64,000 bases of DNA from Bifidobacterium callitrichidarum (GCF_003129905.1 NZ_QFFM01000015.1:18334-82333), one strand, 5' to 3'. Positions 16,967 through 26,253 are shown, counted from the first letter of the stretch. The notes: a model not told the origin generated them from the sequence alone. Numbers and translations are program-made.

Positions 16967-19279
16967 GTGACCGAAGGAACCGTGCAGCACAATATGAGTG
17001 AGAACGAGCCCGTACAGATGATCGAGGGACGCTACCGCATCGTGCGCAACATCGCCGAGGGCGGTATGGCGACCGTCTATGAAGCCGTCGATGAGCGCTT
17101 GGGACGCACCGTGGCGATCAAGGTCATGCACATGCAGCTCGCCAAGGGCCCCCACCGGGACCAGTTCGTGGAGCGGTTCCGCCGCGAGGCCAATTCGGCC
17201 GCGGCCATCGCCAACCCGCACGTGGTGCAGGTGTACGACACCGGCGAATACAACGGTCTTGATTTTCTGGTCATGGAGTACGTGCATGGCGTGAACCTGC
17301 GCCATGAGATGAACACGCAGGGCACCTTCTCCGTACGCGAGACCCTGCGCGTGGTGGCCGAGACGCTGGACGGTTTGGCGGCCGCGCACCGCATCGGCGT
17401 GGTGCATCGCGACATCAAACCGGAGAACATTCTGCTCAACGACCGAGGCCACGTGCAGATCACCGATTTCGGTCTGGCCAAGGCCGCCAGCCAAGCCACG
17501 CTGAGCTCCACCGGCATGCTGCTGGGCACGGCCGCCTATCTGGCACCGGAGATGATCGAGAAGAACCAGGCCACCGCTCAGGGCGACCTGTATTCCGTGG
17601 GCATCATGGCATGGGAGATGCTCGCCGGCAAGGTGCCGTTCGATTCCGACAATCCCGTGACCCTCGTTTTCAAGCACGTCCATGAGGATGTGCCGTCCAT
17701 CGCAACCGTGTGCCCCGGCATCGACCCCGCCGTGGCGGCGTTCATCTCCCATCTGACCGCCCGCGCGGTGGACGCGCGCCCGTCCGACGGCATGGCGGCC
17801 GCGGAGGAGCTGCGTAGGATGGCTGCCAAGCTGCCGTTGGAAGCATGGCAGTACCGCCTGCACGCCGAACCGACGGACGGCAACCGCACCGACTTCACCG
17901 CTCCGGCCCTCGTGGGTACCGTGGCCGAACCAGCCGTTCCCGGCGAGCGGCCCTCCGCCGCCAGTGCCGCTACTAACACATCCGCGGCTCCGGTACCGAC
18001 CACCGCGATGCCGGCCAATGGCGGTTCCGGCACGGCCAGCGGCACATCGGCACCGACCGGCATGCCATCCCCGGCCCTTCCCGCGCCGCCGGCACCACCT
18101 GTGGCGCGTACCACGGCCATCGATTCGAGCATGACGCAGGCCATGCCGCAACCGGGCAGCGAAACCCAGGTGCTCTCCCCCGTCGATGATCAGTTCACGC
18201 AGGCCATCGCCATGACAGACGGCGCACAGGATTCAGGCGGCGCCGCCCAGCATACGGACGGCATGGCCCCCGCCAAGAAGCCGTGGTGGAAGCGACCGCC
18301 GTTCATCATCACCATCGTCGTGGTGCTGGTATTGGCTCTCGTAGCCTCGGGCGGCGGCTGGTGGTGGTTCGCCGGTCCCGGCAGCTATTGGAGCGTGCCT
18401 CAGGCCGAGGACGTGACCTGCGCGGCGGATGAGTCGCAATGCTCGCTCACCGGCGCCGATTGGTCCACGTACGAAAGCACGTTGAAGGCGCTCGGCATCC
18501 CCTATGAGACCAAACAGGAATACAGCGACGACGTGGCCGAAGGCAAGATCATCGCCACGTCCGTGAACGGTTCGGATGCATTCGTCAACAGCCGCATCAG
18601 CAAGCGGCAGAATCAGAAGCTCACGGTCACGATCTCCCGCGGCGTGAAAATGGCCACCATCCCGGCCGACATCACGGACGTGAATTCCGCCAATGGCAAG
18701 AGCCCGCTCGCCGCGTTGAAGAAGGCCGGTTTCACCAACATCAAGCATGATTCGTCCAAGGACGAGTATTCGCTGGACAAGCCCGAGGGCACGCTGCTGA
18801 CCATCTCCCCGGATCCCGGCACCACGGCTAAGCACAACGCCGAAGTGACCGTGACCCTGAGCAAGGGCCCGATGCCGGTGAGCATGCCGGACATCGTGGG
18901 CAAGACGAAGGACGAGATGCAGGCCGCGTTCGACGAGCTGAAGCTCACGGCCAACGTCACCGAACAGTACGACGACAAGGTGGCCGCGGGCGACGTCATC
19001 TCGGCCTCGCAGCAGGCCGGCGCGCAGCTCAAGTGGGGCGATAGCGTGGACGTGGTGATTTCCAAGGGTCCGGAGACCACGGTGCTGCCGAACGTGGTAG
19101 GCATGAAGTACGATGCCGCCGCAGCCCAGCTGGAAAAGCTCGGCTTCACGGTGAAGAAGTCCGCGCCGTTGGGCGACATCACCCATGAAGTGCGCGTCCA
19201 GAGCCCCAAGGCCGGAGAGACCGTGCGCATCCGCGACGAGAACGGCACCCCCACCGTCGTCACCCTGACCGTGGTGTGA
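16967..19279 (+). CDS. PASTA-domain transmembrane Ser/Thr protein kinase (PknB type)
   Basis: The 770-residue Hanks-type kinase senses cell-wall material. The cytoplasmic kinase domain (about 20-290) has the glycine loop EGGMATVYEA, Lys52 in VAIKVM, HRDIKPEN (Asp149) and DFG (Asp167). A Pro/Ala/Ser/Thr-rich juxtamembrane linker follows, then one membrane helix at about 446-468 and about four extracellular PASTA repeats (for example VSMPDIVGKTKDEMQAAF, TVLPNVVGMKYDAAAAQL) that bind muropeptides or lipid II in characterised members. Two nearby starts are possible: GTG at 16967, or ATG at 16994 with AAGGA 15 nt upstream; the choice changes nine residues only. Cell division and wall synthesis proteins are the expected substrates. 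Confidence 0.93.
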   Translation: MTEGTVQHNMSENEPVQMIEGRYRIVRNIAEGGMATVYEAVDERLGRTVAIKVMHMQLAKGPHRDQFVERFRREANSAAAIANPHVVQVYDTGEYNGLDFLVMEYVHGVNLRHEMNTQGTFSVRETLRVVAETLDGLAAAHRIGVVHRDIKPENILLNDRGHVQITDFGLAKAASQATLSSTGMLLGTAAYLAPEMIEKNQATAQGDLYSVGIMAWEMLAGKVPFDSDNPVTLVFKHVHEDVPSIATVCPGIDPAVAAFISHLTARAVDARPSDGMAAAEELRRMAAKLPLEAWQYRLHAEPTDGNRTDFTAPALVGTVAEPAVPGERPSAASAATNTSAAPVPTTAMPANGGSGTASGTSAPTGMPSPALPAPPAPPVARTTAIDSSMTQAMPQPGSETQVLSPVDDQFTQAIAMTDGAQDSGGAAQHTDGMAPAKKPWWKRPPFIITIVVVLVLALVASGGGWWWFAGPGSYWSVPQAEDVTCAADESQCSLTGADWSTYESTLKALGIPYETKQEYSDDVAEGKIIATSVNGSDAFVNSRISKRQNQKLTVTISRGVKMATIPADITDVNSANGKSPLAALKKAGFTNIKHDSSKDEYSLDKPEGTLLTISPDPGTTAKHNAEVTVTLSKGPMPVSMPDIVGKTKDEMQAAFDELKLTANVTEQYDDKVAAGDVISASQQAGAQLKWGDSVDVVISKGPETTVLPNVVGMKYDAAAAQLEKLGFTVKKSAPLGDITHEVRVQSPKAGETVRIRDENGTPTVVTLTVV

Positions 19280-19284
19280 TAACA

Positions 19285-19315
19285 AATTGGCTCCCCTCTC
19301 TGAGGGGAGCCAATT
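19285..19315. terminator. Bidirectional terminator, REP-type hairpin
   Basis: AATTGGCTCCCCTC and its exact complement form a 14-bp stem with a 3-nt loop between the convergent PASTA kinase and PlsC genes. The core GGCTCCCCTC is the same as in the dispersed REP family. Confidence 0.8.
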
Positions 19316-19331
19316 ATCTCTCGACTATTTC

Positions 19332-20045
19332 CTACTCAGCCTTGCCTTCGGCCTCTTCAGCGGCCTTCTGGGCCTTGAGCTGTTCCTTGACCTTCTGGGC
19401 GTATTCGTCCACGTACTCCTGGCCGCTCATGGCCTGGATCGCAGCGGACACGCGGTCGGTCAGCGAGCGCAGATCCTCATGCGTGATCTCGTCGGCGGCC
19501 TTCTTCTGCACCTCGATGGGCTTGCCGTACATCACCTGCGTGCGGCCCTTCTTCGGAATGGAGGTGCCGATGGGCTGCAGCTTGTCCGTGCCGATGATGG
19601 CGGTGGGTACGATCGGGCAGCCGGTCTCCAGCGCCAGTCGCGCCACGCCCGTATGGCCCTTGTACATGCGACCGTCGGGGCTGCGGGTGCCCTCGATATG
19701 GATGCCGAACAGGTGGCCGTCCTCGATGATCTCACGCGCATGCTCCAGCGCGCCGAGCGACTTGGAACCACCGGAACGATCCACCGGGAACACGCCCACG
19801 GACGTGAACCACCACTTCTTGAACTTGCCCTTCAGGCCCTTGCCCTCGAAATACTCGGCCTTGCCCATGAAATGCACCATGCGCGGGCAGGTGATCGGGA
19901 TGAGCGCGTCGTCGATCACGGCCAGATGGTTCGCGGCGATGATGGCGCCGCCCTTGCGCGGCACATTATTGAGTCCGGTGGCGGTGGGGCCAAGACGATG
20001 GCGGGCGATGGGACCGAAGACCTTGACGAAGAACCAGTACAGCAC
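19332..20045 (-). CDS. 1-acyl-glycerol-3-phosphate acyltransferase (PlsC family)
   Basis: The 237-residue membrane-associated acyltransferase transfers an acyl chain to lysophosphatidic acid or a related acceptor in phospholipid synthesis. The catalytic block I is AANHLAVIDD (about residue 38), where the usual NHxSxxD serine is replaced by alanine but His and Asp remain. Block III is IEGTRSPDG. The GTG at 20045 is chosen because GGAGGG lies 9 nt upstream; the frame runs on upstream to 20969, antisense to another gene, which is a high-GC artefact. The C-terminus is a charged Lys/Glu/Ala coil. Confidence 0.85.
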   Translation of the reverse strand: MLYWFFVKVFGPIARHRLGPTATGLNNVPRKGGAIIAANHLAVIDDALIPITCPRMVHFMGKAEYFEGKGLKGKFKKWWFTSVGVFPVDRSGGSKSLGALEHAREIIEDGHLFGIHIEGTRSPDGRMYKGHTGVARLALETGCPIVPTAIIGTDKLQPIGTSIPKKGRTQVMYGKPIEVQKKAADEITHEDLRSLTDRVSAAIQAMSGQEYVDEYAQKVKEQLKAQKAAEEAEGKAE

Positions 20046-20083
20046 TTGGCGTTTCCCTCCCTGCGCGGTTTGGGGCGACAGAT

Positions 20084-20089
20084 TACAGT
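20084..20089 (+). promoter_or_regulatory. -10 box TACAGT, leaderless geometry
   Basis: TACAGT ends 7 nt before the ATG at 20097; no Shine-Dalgarno is present. It lies within the 51-nt divergent space with plsC. Confidence 0.5.
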
Positions 20090-20096
20090 GGTATGT

Positions 20097-20882
20097 ATGA
20101 CTGACCTCAACAATACCAATGCGGCAGACGAGCCGACAGTCCCCACGCCGGATGATGGAGCAAAGCACGACGATTCGACTGGCGCCTCCGCCGGCAAGTC
20201 CTCCGGCAAGCCGTCGTCCGATCAGCAGTCCACCCCCGCTGACCTCGGCAATCTCGATGCGGCATGGGCCGCGTTCCAAGCCGAGCATGAGGCCGACCTC
20301 AACGATGTGGCGTCCTCGCGTCAGGCCAGGAAGTTCGAGAAGCAGGCGCAACGCCGTGAGAAGGAGGCGCTGCTGTCCGTCAACGATTTGGATCTGGGCA
20401 CGTTCACCGACGATGCGCGCCCGTTGGGTGGTGGGTTGCGTGACCGTCTGCGCGGCGGCAAGCGCACGTCCCGCAACCGTCATGAGATTCCCAACGATCC
20501 GAAGAACGCCGGCAGCACGTGGGGCGATGGCGATGCCGCCCGTTCGGGTCCGCGCGACTTCACCGGCCGCAGCTGGCTCGACACCGATGATGTGATGGAC
20601 GAGCAGGACGACGGCGGCTTCACTCCCCCGAACCCGGAGATCGGCCCGGTGCATGCCTCGACAGTGCTGTTGCTGGCGTTGCTCGTCATTGGTGTGGCGG
20701 GCACGGTGGTGATGGTGCTGGTCCCCTCGCTCTATGGGATTCCGGTGATCAGCGCGCTGCTCAACATCGTATTCGGCATCTGCACGGTGCTTGGTCTGGG
20801 CGGACTTGTCGTCAAGGTGCTTAACCGCAAGAACCGCCCCGGCGACAAGGGCGGCTATTTCGACGACGGCGCACGGGTGTAA
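20097..20882 (+). CDS. Two-helix membrane protein of unknown function
   Basis: The 261-residue protein has a hydrophilic, Asp/Ser/Lys-rich N-terminal 175 residues, including a basic coil (RQARKFEKQAQRREKEALL), followed by two membrane helices (STVLLLALLVIGVAGTVVMVLV and VISALLNIVFGICTVLGLGG) and a short basic tail. I do not recognise the N-terminal domain. Similar arrangements occur in actinobacterial proteins of unknown role. It is divergent from plsC with a very short spacer. The frame is open far upstream, but only this ATG is preceded by a promoter-like box and lies outside plsC. Confidence 0.7.
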   Translation: MTDLNNTNAADEPTVPTPDDGAKHDDSTGASAGKSSGKPSSDQQSTPADLGNLDAAWAAFQAEHEADLNDVASSRQARKFEKQAQRREKEALLSVNDLDLGTFTDDARPLGGGLRDRLRGGKRTSRNRHEIPNDPKNAGSTWGDGDAARSGPRDFTGRSWLDTDDVMDEQDDGGFTPPNPEIGPVHASTVLLLALLVIGVAGTVVMVLVPSLYGIPVISALLNIVFGICTVLGLGGLVVKVLNRKNRPGDKGGYFDDGARV

Positions 20883-20888
20883 GCGTAC

Positions 20889-21062
20889 CCTAGCTCCCTC
20901 TGACGAGGGAGCTGTCGAACGAAGTGAGACTGAGGGAGAGAAGCCGGCGTCAGCCGTATGAAAAGGCATCGGCCATCGGCCGATTCGATTTTTCTAGCGA
21001 CTGCGTCGCGCTTCTCTCCCTCAGTCAGCTTCGCTGACAGCTCCCTCATCAGAGGGAGCCAA
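20889..21062. repeat. REP-like long inverted repeat
   Basis: The left arm (GAGGGAGCTGTCGAACGAAG..., ending GAGAGAAG) is nearly complementary to the right arm (CTTCTCTCCC...CAGCTCCCTC) around a roughly 75-bp spacer containing GGCATCGGCCATCGGCCGATTC. Each arm also carries its own small hairpin. It separates convergent genes and may terminate both. Confidence 0.75.
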
Positions 21063-21068
21063 GATATT

Positions 21069-22382
21069 TCATGACGCGAAGTCGATGGATTCCTGGAGTT
21101 CGGCGATCATGTCTTTGGCGGCGTCCAAGGCCTTGCGCTTGCCGAAGACCACATCCTGCTGATAGCGCACGATGATCTTGTCCAGTTCCGAGGCGCCGTT
21201 GGGTGTGATCGACGGCGGGTTCCCCAACGTCGGCTGGATCTTGTCCATGAAGTCCAGCGACGTACGGTCGGTTCCGGTCGCGTCCTTGGCGAGCATCCTG
21301 CGGATGTCGTTGTTGGCGGGGATGCCACGCTCGGTGCCCAGAATCGCGCCGGCGTTCTTGTCATTGACCAGGTAATCGACCAGCATGGCCGCCTCGGCCG
21401 GGTGCTGGCTGCCGGAGGATACCGCCCAATACATGCCGGGCTTCAGATACATGGTCTTCTCCCCCGGCGTGACCTGAGGCACCGGTGCCAACGTCATGTT
21501 GTCCGTGCCGGCCGCCTGCGCGTAGGGGGTGATCTGCGTGGCCTGCGTGATCATCATCGCCTGCTTGCCTTTGCCGAAGTCGGTGTCGTTCAGGGTGGCG
21601 GCGGTGTTCTCGCTCCAGCGCTCGGCGTTGCCTTCGATGCCGTTTTTGGCCCAATCCGCAGGCAGTTGGAGGAACGAGGCCAACGTCTCGGGCGAGATGG
21701 TGACGGCATTGCCCTTGAACAGGTTCTCCCCATGTTGGCGGGCCCACAATTGCAGACCGTAGCCGTTGTTCGGTGCGATGGCGCCTATCGTCTTGCCGCC
21801 CGATTTCTCGGTGACCTGCTTGGCGAAGTCCGAGAACTCGTCCCAGGTCCAGGTGTCGGTGTCCGGCAGCGTAAGCCCCAAGCTGTCCAACACGTCATTG
21901 TTGATGATGACGCCATACTGCGAGGTCGTCATCGGCGCGGCAACCTGCTTGCCGTCCACCTGGCCCATGGCCTTCAATGACGGGTCCATCGTGCTGAGAT
22001 CCAGGTAGTCCGATGCCTTGTTGAGGTCGAGCAACGCATCCATCGACCCGTAGAACGCCAGATACAGCTCATCCATCTGCATGACGTCCGGCGCGTTGCC
22101 GCCGGCGGATTGCACGGCGAGCTTGTCCCAGTAACCGGTCCAGTCGGAGTATTCGGTCTCCACATGGATGTTGGGATGTTCCTTCTCGAACCCGGCGATC
22201 GCCTCCTCCGTGGCCTTGATGCGGGCGTCGCCGCCCCACCAGCTCAGACGAATCGTCACGTCGCCATTGGCGGGCACAACCGGCACGTTGGCAGCGCCGA
22301 CCGAGCTGCCGCATGCGGTGGTCGCCAGTAATGTCACGGCTGCCAGGCCGGTCGCCACATATTTCTTCCACATACGCTTCAT
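21069..22382 (-). CDS. ABC transporter sugar-binding lipoprotein (family 1 SBP)
   Basis: The 437-residue extracellular solute-binding protein has a lipoprotein signal (MKRMWKKYVATGLAAVTLLATTACG, lipobox LATTAC with the lipid-modified Cys at about 25). The mature protein is an SBP_bac_1 fold with the family pattern IRLSWWGGDARIKATEEAIAGFEKEHPNI near its N-terminus. It delivers an oligosaccharide to the two permeases encoded immediately upstream. Linkage to a GH28 gene suggests a galacturonate-containing or related oligosaccharide, but this is inference. It is the last gene of the module and is followed by a REP palindrome that may end the transcript. Confidence 0.9.
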   Translation of the reverse strand: MKRMWKKYVATGLAAVTLLATTACGSSVGAANVPVVPANGDVTIRLSWWGGDARIKATEEAIAGFEKEHPNIHVETEYSDWTGYWDKLAVQSAGGNAPDVMQMDELYLAFYGSMDALLDLNKASDYLDLSTMDPSLKAMGQVDGKQVAAPMTTSQYGVIINNDVLDSLGLTLPDTDTWTWDEFSDFAKQVTEKSGGKTIGAIAPNNGYGLQLWARQHGENLFKGNAVTISPETLASFLQLPADWAKNGIEGNAERWSENTAATLNDTDFGKGKQAMMITQATQITPYAQAAGTDNMTLAPVPQVTPGEKTMYLKPGMYWAVSSGSQHPAEAAMLVDYLVNDKNAGAILGTERGIPANNDIRRMLAKDATGTDRTSLDFMDKIQPTLGNPPSITPNGASELDKIIVRYQQDVVFGKRKALDAAKDMIAELQESIDFAS

Positions 22383-22507
22383 TGTCTACTCCTATACGGA
22401 GGCAGGGAACATGGATGTGTGCGGTATCAAGGCGCGTCGACGAAGGCGTACGAAGGTACGTCGAGGAGACGGCAACGCAGATAACGCTCCATCCATGTTT
22501 TCTGCCA

Positions 22508-23479
22508 TCACTTTCCTCCGGTGGTGGCGATCCCCTGAACCAAATATTTCTGTCCGAACGTGAATACCAGGAACAGCGGAATCAACGAGACCACGCTCAT
22601 CGCGAACATCGGGCCGTAGCTGGACTGGGACTGCGCATCGATGAAGGTGCGCAGGGCGATTGGCACGGTGGCCATGTCCGGCTTGGTCAGGTAGAGCAGC
22701 TGGCTAAAGAAGTCGTTCCACGTCCAGATGAACGTGAACACCGCACAGGTGCCGATGGCCGGCTTCATCAGGGGCAGCAGGATCTGGAAGAAGATGCGCA
22801 CGTGGCCGGCGCCGTCCAGTTTGGCGGCCTCGTCGAGGTCATGCGGCAGGCCGCGCAGGAACTGGTAGAACAGGAAGGTGAAGAACCCGTCCATCGCGAG
22901 GAACTTCGGCACGATCAGCGGCACGAAGGTGTTGATCATATGGAGTGAATTCCACATGATGTACTGCGGGATCACGATCACGTGGATCGGGATCATCAGC
23001 ATCAGGAGCATGAAGCCGAACAGCACCCCGCGGAACCGGAAGTTGAGTCGCGCGAAGGCGTAGGCGGCCATCGAGCAGGTGAGGATGTTGCCGATGATGG
23101 CGAACACCACGATGATCAGCGAGTTGAGGATGTACCGGCCGAACGGGTAGCTCAGCGCGTTCCATCCGGCCACGTAGTTCTGCCAGACCGGATGGGTGAC
23201 CACGAGCCCCATGTTGGTGAAGATCTCGCTTTGCGGACGCAGGGAGCTGGCGATCATCCACAGAATCGGGTAGAGCATGATGATGGCGAGCAGCAGCACC
23301 ACGATCTGCTTGATGACGGAACCCACCGTGCGTGCGACCGCGCGGCCTCGGCTGCCGTTCATGCCGGCGCCGGATCCCAGGTCGACCGCGGACCGCAGAT
23401 TGGACTGCATCCTTGCCTGCTGTGCGCCGGAACGGAGCCGTGCGCGACGTTTCATAACCAATGCTCGTACGTCAGTCAT
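22508..23479 (-). CDS. ABC sugar permease (MalG/CUT1 type)
   Basis: The 323-residue membrane protein has about six helices and the CUT1 permease EAA loop LPHDLDEAAKLDGAGHVRIFFQILLPLMKP, which contacts the ATPase. The N-terminal 40 residues are basic and cytoplasmic. It overlaps the upstream permease gene by 8 nt, so translation is probably coupled. No ATPase gene is present here; CUT1 systems in Gram-positives commonly share one MsmK-like ATPase encoded elsewhere. Confidence 0.9.
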   Translation of the reverse strand: MTDVRALVMKRRARLRSGAQQARMQSNLRSAVDLGSGAGMNGSRGRAVARTVGSVIKQIVVLLLAIIMLYPILWMIASSLRPQSEIFTNMGLVVTHPVWQNYVAGWNALSYPFGRYILNSLIIVVFAIIGNILTCSMAAYAFARLNFRFRGVLFGFMLLMLMIPIHVIVIPQYIMWNSLHMINTFVPLIVPKFLAMDGFFTFLFYQFLRGLPHDLDEAAKLDGAGHVRIFFQILLPLMKPAIGTCAVFTFIWTWNDFFSQLLYLTKPDMATVPIALRTFIDAQSQSSYGPMFAMSVVSLIPLFLVFTFGQKYLVQGIATTGGK

Positions 23480-24404
23480 CGTAATGCACCCAGAACTTGG
23501 AAAGAGCGAAGTTGATACCGGTGAGCACGGCCACGATCACCACCATGATCCATGCCAGCGCGGAGGCGTATCCCATGCGCAGGGAAGCGAAGCCCTGCTG
23601 GTAGAGATACAGCGTGTAGAACAGTGTGGAGTCGGATGGGCCGCCGGTGCCGCCGGAGACCACGTAGGCCTGCGTGAACGTCTGGAAGGAGTTGATCACG
23701 CTCATCACGAGGTTGAAGAAGATGATTGGCGAAAGCATCGGCAGGGTGATGGAGCGGAACTGACGCCATTTGCCGGCACCGTCCACACTGGCCGCCTCGT
23801 ACAGTTCGCGCGGGATCTGGCGCAGGCCGGCGAGGAAGATGACCATCGGCGAGCCGAACTGCCAGATGTGCAGGGCCATCAACGTCCAATTGGCAGTGTC
23901 CGGGTTGGCTATCCAAGACATCGAGGTGTCGATGCCGAACAGGCCGAGGAAGGCGTTGAACAGGCCGTCCGAGCCGAAGACCATCTTCCACAGCACCGCC
24001 ACGGCCACCGAACCGCCCAGCATGGAGGGCAGGTAGAACGCCGAGCGGTAGAACGCGAGTCCCCTCATGCCGCGATCGAGCAGCACCGCCAGCGCCAGGG
24101 CCGCCACCAGCTGCAGTGGCACGGAGATGACCACATACGTCAACGTGACCGTGAGCGAGTTCAGGAAGCGCGGATCGGCGAGCATGTGCCGGTAGTTCAT
24201 GAGTCCGACGAACTGCGGCGGCTTGATCATGTTGTATTTGGTGAACGAGATTCCCAGCGAGTACAGCATCGGGATCAGACTCAGGAAAATCGCGCCGATC
24301 AGCCACGGCGCGAGGAATCCCAACGCCACCTTGGTGTCTTTCGGCTTGTCTTTCGGCTTGTGCCGGTTTTTGACCAGCGTGCCGAATTCCGCAAACGAAC
24401 TCAC
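23472..24404 (-). CDS. ABC sugar permease (MalF/CUT1 type)
   Basis: The 310-residue inner-membrane subunit pairs with the MalG-type protein. The EAA loop is IPRELYEAASVDGAGKWRQFRSITLPMLSP. A GTG start at 24404 is supported by GGAGGAACATT directly upstream. It is the first gene of the permease-permease-binding protein operon and has a separate 186-bp upstream region holding a TTGTTGCCAAAG motif. Confidence 0.9.
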   Translation of the reverse strand: MSSFAEFGTLVKNRHKPKDKPKDTKVALGFLAPWLIGAIFLSLIPMLYSLGISFTKYNMIKPPQFVGLMNYRHMLADPRFLNSLTVTLTYVVISVPLQLVAALALAVLLDRGMRGLAFYRSAFYLPSMLGGSVAVAVLWKMVFGSDGLFNAFLGLFGIDTSMSWIANPDTANWTLMALHIWQFGSPMVIFLAGLRQIPRELYEAASVDGAGKWRQFRSITLPMLSPIIFFNLVMSVINSFQTFTQAYVVSGGTGGPSDSTLFYTLYLYQQGFASLRMGYASALAWIMVVIVAVLTGINFALSKFWVHYDD

Positions 24405-24483
24405 AATGTTCCTCCCACGAATCTAAGCCGTCATCGGCCGAATCTGCGTCATAGCCTACTGCCGCAACATCCAGCGTTGCCAC

Positions 24484-24560
24484 TTGTTGCCAAAGTTGCA
24501 CTCATAGAGTCATGCCAATGACGCCACAACCCCTCTCATGGAATCACGGCATCATTGGCA
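24484..24560. promoter_or_regulatory. Candidate control region of the ABC transporter: TTGTTGCCAAAG motif plus an inverted repeat
   Basis: TTGTTGCCAAAG at 24484-24495 is identical over 12 bp to a sequence in the promoter of the LacI-SBP fusion gene. Further upstream TGCCAATGACGCC (24513-24525) faces GGCATCATTGGCA (24548-24560), an imperfect inverted repeat that could be an operator or the terminator of GH28. Both roles are inferred. Confidence 0.5.
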
Positions 24561-24590
24561 ATGCAATCCGGAGTGACTTCGCGATGCCGC

Positions 24591-26144
24591 TCAGGACCGG
24601 ATACCGTCGAATACGACGTTCCGGGTGTGGCGAAGGCGGATGCTCATATGGTCCTCATCCGACGTCTTGCGGTCCGGTGCGATGGTGAAGCCGATGTTAT
24701 GGAACGCCACATTCCGCACCTCGTATCCGGGCACGTCGAAGCCCTGCACATCGATGTCGCAGTCGATATCGCCGATCGAACCACCGGACACCGTGCTCGG
24801 GTCGAACCGGTCGAGGAGATGGACATCGCGGAATTCCATGTTCTCGAACACCGGCGGCACATCGGAACCCTCGCCGTCGTCGTTGTACCCCACCGAATGA
24901 ATCATGATGCGAGAGGTCCTGCACTGGCGCATGCGCACGCCGCGCACATATCCGCCGCGCTTCTTCGTGGCCTTGACCTCCAGACCATAGGCGGTGCGGG
25001 ACATGTCGCAGTCCCAGACCTCCACGTCGCTCACGCCTCCCGACATCTCGCTGCCGATGGCGATGCCCCAGCCGAACAACGAATTGCAGTCGAAGATTCG
25101 CACGTGTTCGGTGGGACGGTTGATGACGTTTCCCTCCGGGTTGCGACCTGATTTGATGGCCACCATGTCATCGCCGGTTTCGAACGCGCAGCCGAACACC
25201 GCGACGTTCGTGGAGGAGTCGGGATCGCAGCCATCACCGTTCCACACGGCGCGGGAGACGAAGGTGCAGTCGGAGACCGTGACGTGGTCGCTGTACACGA
25301 AGTGCAGATTCCAGGCCGGGCCCATACCGACGGTCAGGCCGCTGATGACGATGTTGCGTCCGTTGGACACGTTGATCAGGCGACCGCGTACTCGGCCGGC
25401 CAATGTGGTGGGTTTCTCGAACTCCGCGATCCTGTCGCCCAAGGCGATCAGCTGGTCCTTCAGCCGTTCCATTTCCTGGTCGATGGTGGACTGCATGAGT
25501 TCCACGCCGCCTCCGAGAATCGAGCCATGGCCGCGGATGACGATGTTCTCGCAGTTGTACGACGAGGAATGGTCGAGCACGCCGATGTTGAGCAGGCTGG
25601 AATACCGCTCCCCCTCGATACCTTCGAATCGGCTCCAGATGCGCGGCTCATAGTCGGCCGGGTTGGAGCTTCCCTGCAGCACGCCGCCATGTTCGATGAC
25701 CAGTTCAGTGTTCGAATGCAGGCGCAGGGCGCCGGAGAGGAAAACGCCTTTGGGAATGATCACCTGATGCTCGGCGTCGCAGTCGTCCAGCGCGCGCTGG
25801 ATGGCGGCGGTGTTGAGCGTGGCGCCGTCGCCCACGGCGTTGTACGGCGGCAGGCTCACGTCGAGGCGCTGCTTCACGGGGGCGGTGACGGCATGCTCCG
25901 TCAGCAGCGGCACGAATCGCCCGGAGCCGTCGGCATCATAGCCGACCTCCACCGTATGCGCGCTGGCGGGCTCGAGATCCTCGAAGGTGTAGTGCGTCAG
26001 GGCGAGTTCCACCGGTTCGCCGCCGTCGAGGGACACATGGAAGCGACGGTCGGGCGTCGCGTCGTCGGGCAACAGCCACCACACGGTCAGCGTGGTGTCC
26101 GTGACCAGTATGTCGTGGTCGAATTCATGGGTATCGGTTGTCAT
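24591..26144 (-). CDS. GH28 family glycosidase with atypical active-site motifs
   Basis: The 517-residue enzyme has no signal peptide, so it acts in the cytoplasm on imported oligosaccharides. Residues about 5-95 look like a fibronectin-III-type domain and the rest is a right-handed beta-helix of the polygalacturonase family. Catalytic aspartates are visible in WNGDGCDPDSS (about 300) and TGDDMVAIKSG (about 323). The usual GHG motif reads FGWGIAIGSEMSGGV (His replaced by Trp, about 357) and the usual RIK motif reads LEVKAT. Such changes suggest a substrate other than plain polygalacturonan, for example a xylogalacturonan, rhamnogalacturonan or another uronic-acid oligosaccharide. It lies 109 nt downstream of a GPH symporter gene, with a terminator-like hairpin between. 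Confidence 0.82.
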   Translation of the reverse strand: MTTDTHEFDHDILVTDTTLTVWWLLPDDATPDRRFHVSLDGGEPVELALTHYTFEDLEPASAHTVEVGYDADGSGRFVPLLTEHAVTAPVKQRLDVSLPPYNAVGDGATLNTAAIQRALDDCDAEHQVIIPKGVFLSGALRLHSNTELVIEHGGVLQGSSNPADYEPRIWSRFEGIEGERYSSLLNIGVLDHSSSYNCENIVIRGHGSILGGGVELMQSTIDQEMERLKDQLIALGDRIAEFEKPTTLAGRVRGRLINVSNGRNIVISGLTVGMGPAWNLHFVYSDHVTVSDCTFVSRAVWNGDGCDPDSSTNVAVFGCAFETGDDMVAIKSGRNPEGNVINRPTEHVRIFDCNSLFGWGIAIGSEMSGGVSDVEVWDCDMSRTAYGLEVKATKKRGGYVRGVRMRQCRTSRIMIHSVGYNDDGEGSDVPPVFENMEFRDVHLLDRFDPSTVSGGSIGDIDCDIDVQGFDVPGYEVRNVAFHNIGFTIAPDRKTSDEDHMSIRLRHTRNVVFDGIRS

Positions 26145-26180
26145 GATTTCATTCCTTCATCACGATGAGTCAATGATATG

Positions 26181-26243
26181 AAAAAGGTGGCGGAACCATT
26201 CCGTCCGCGGGATGCACCGCCAGGACTCACGGTCCCGCCACCT
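26181..26243 (-). terminator. Terminator after the first GPH symporter gene
   Basis: On the minus strand AGGTGGCGGGACC pairs with GGTTCCGCCACCT across a long loop, followed by TTTTTCATATC. Partial read-through into GH28 would set the symporter to hydrolase ratio. Confidence 0.7.
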
Positions 26244-26253
26244 GGGTATCAGG

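Noticed and set aside
20046..20969. Extension of the plsC frame to give a 545-residue protein
   Set aside because: The extra part is antisense to the 20097 gene and lacks any family match; GTG 20045 has a proper Shine-Dalgarno and fits the family length.
21069..24404. ABC transporter regarded as defective because no ATPase gene is present
   Set aside because: CUT1 sugar importers of Gram-positive bacteria commonly use a shared ATPase encoded elsewhere.
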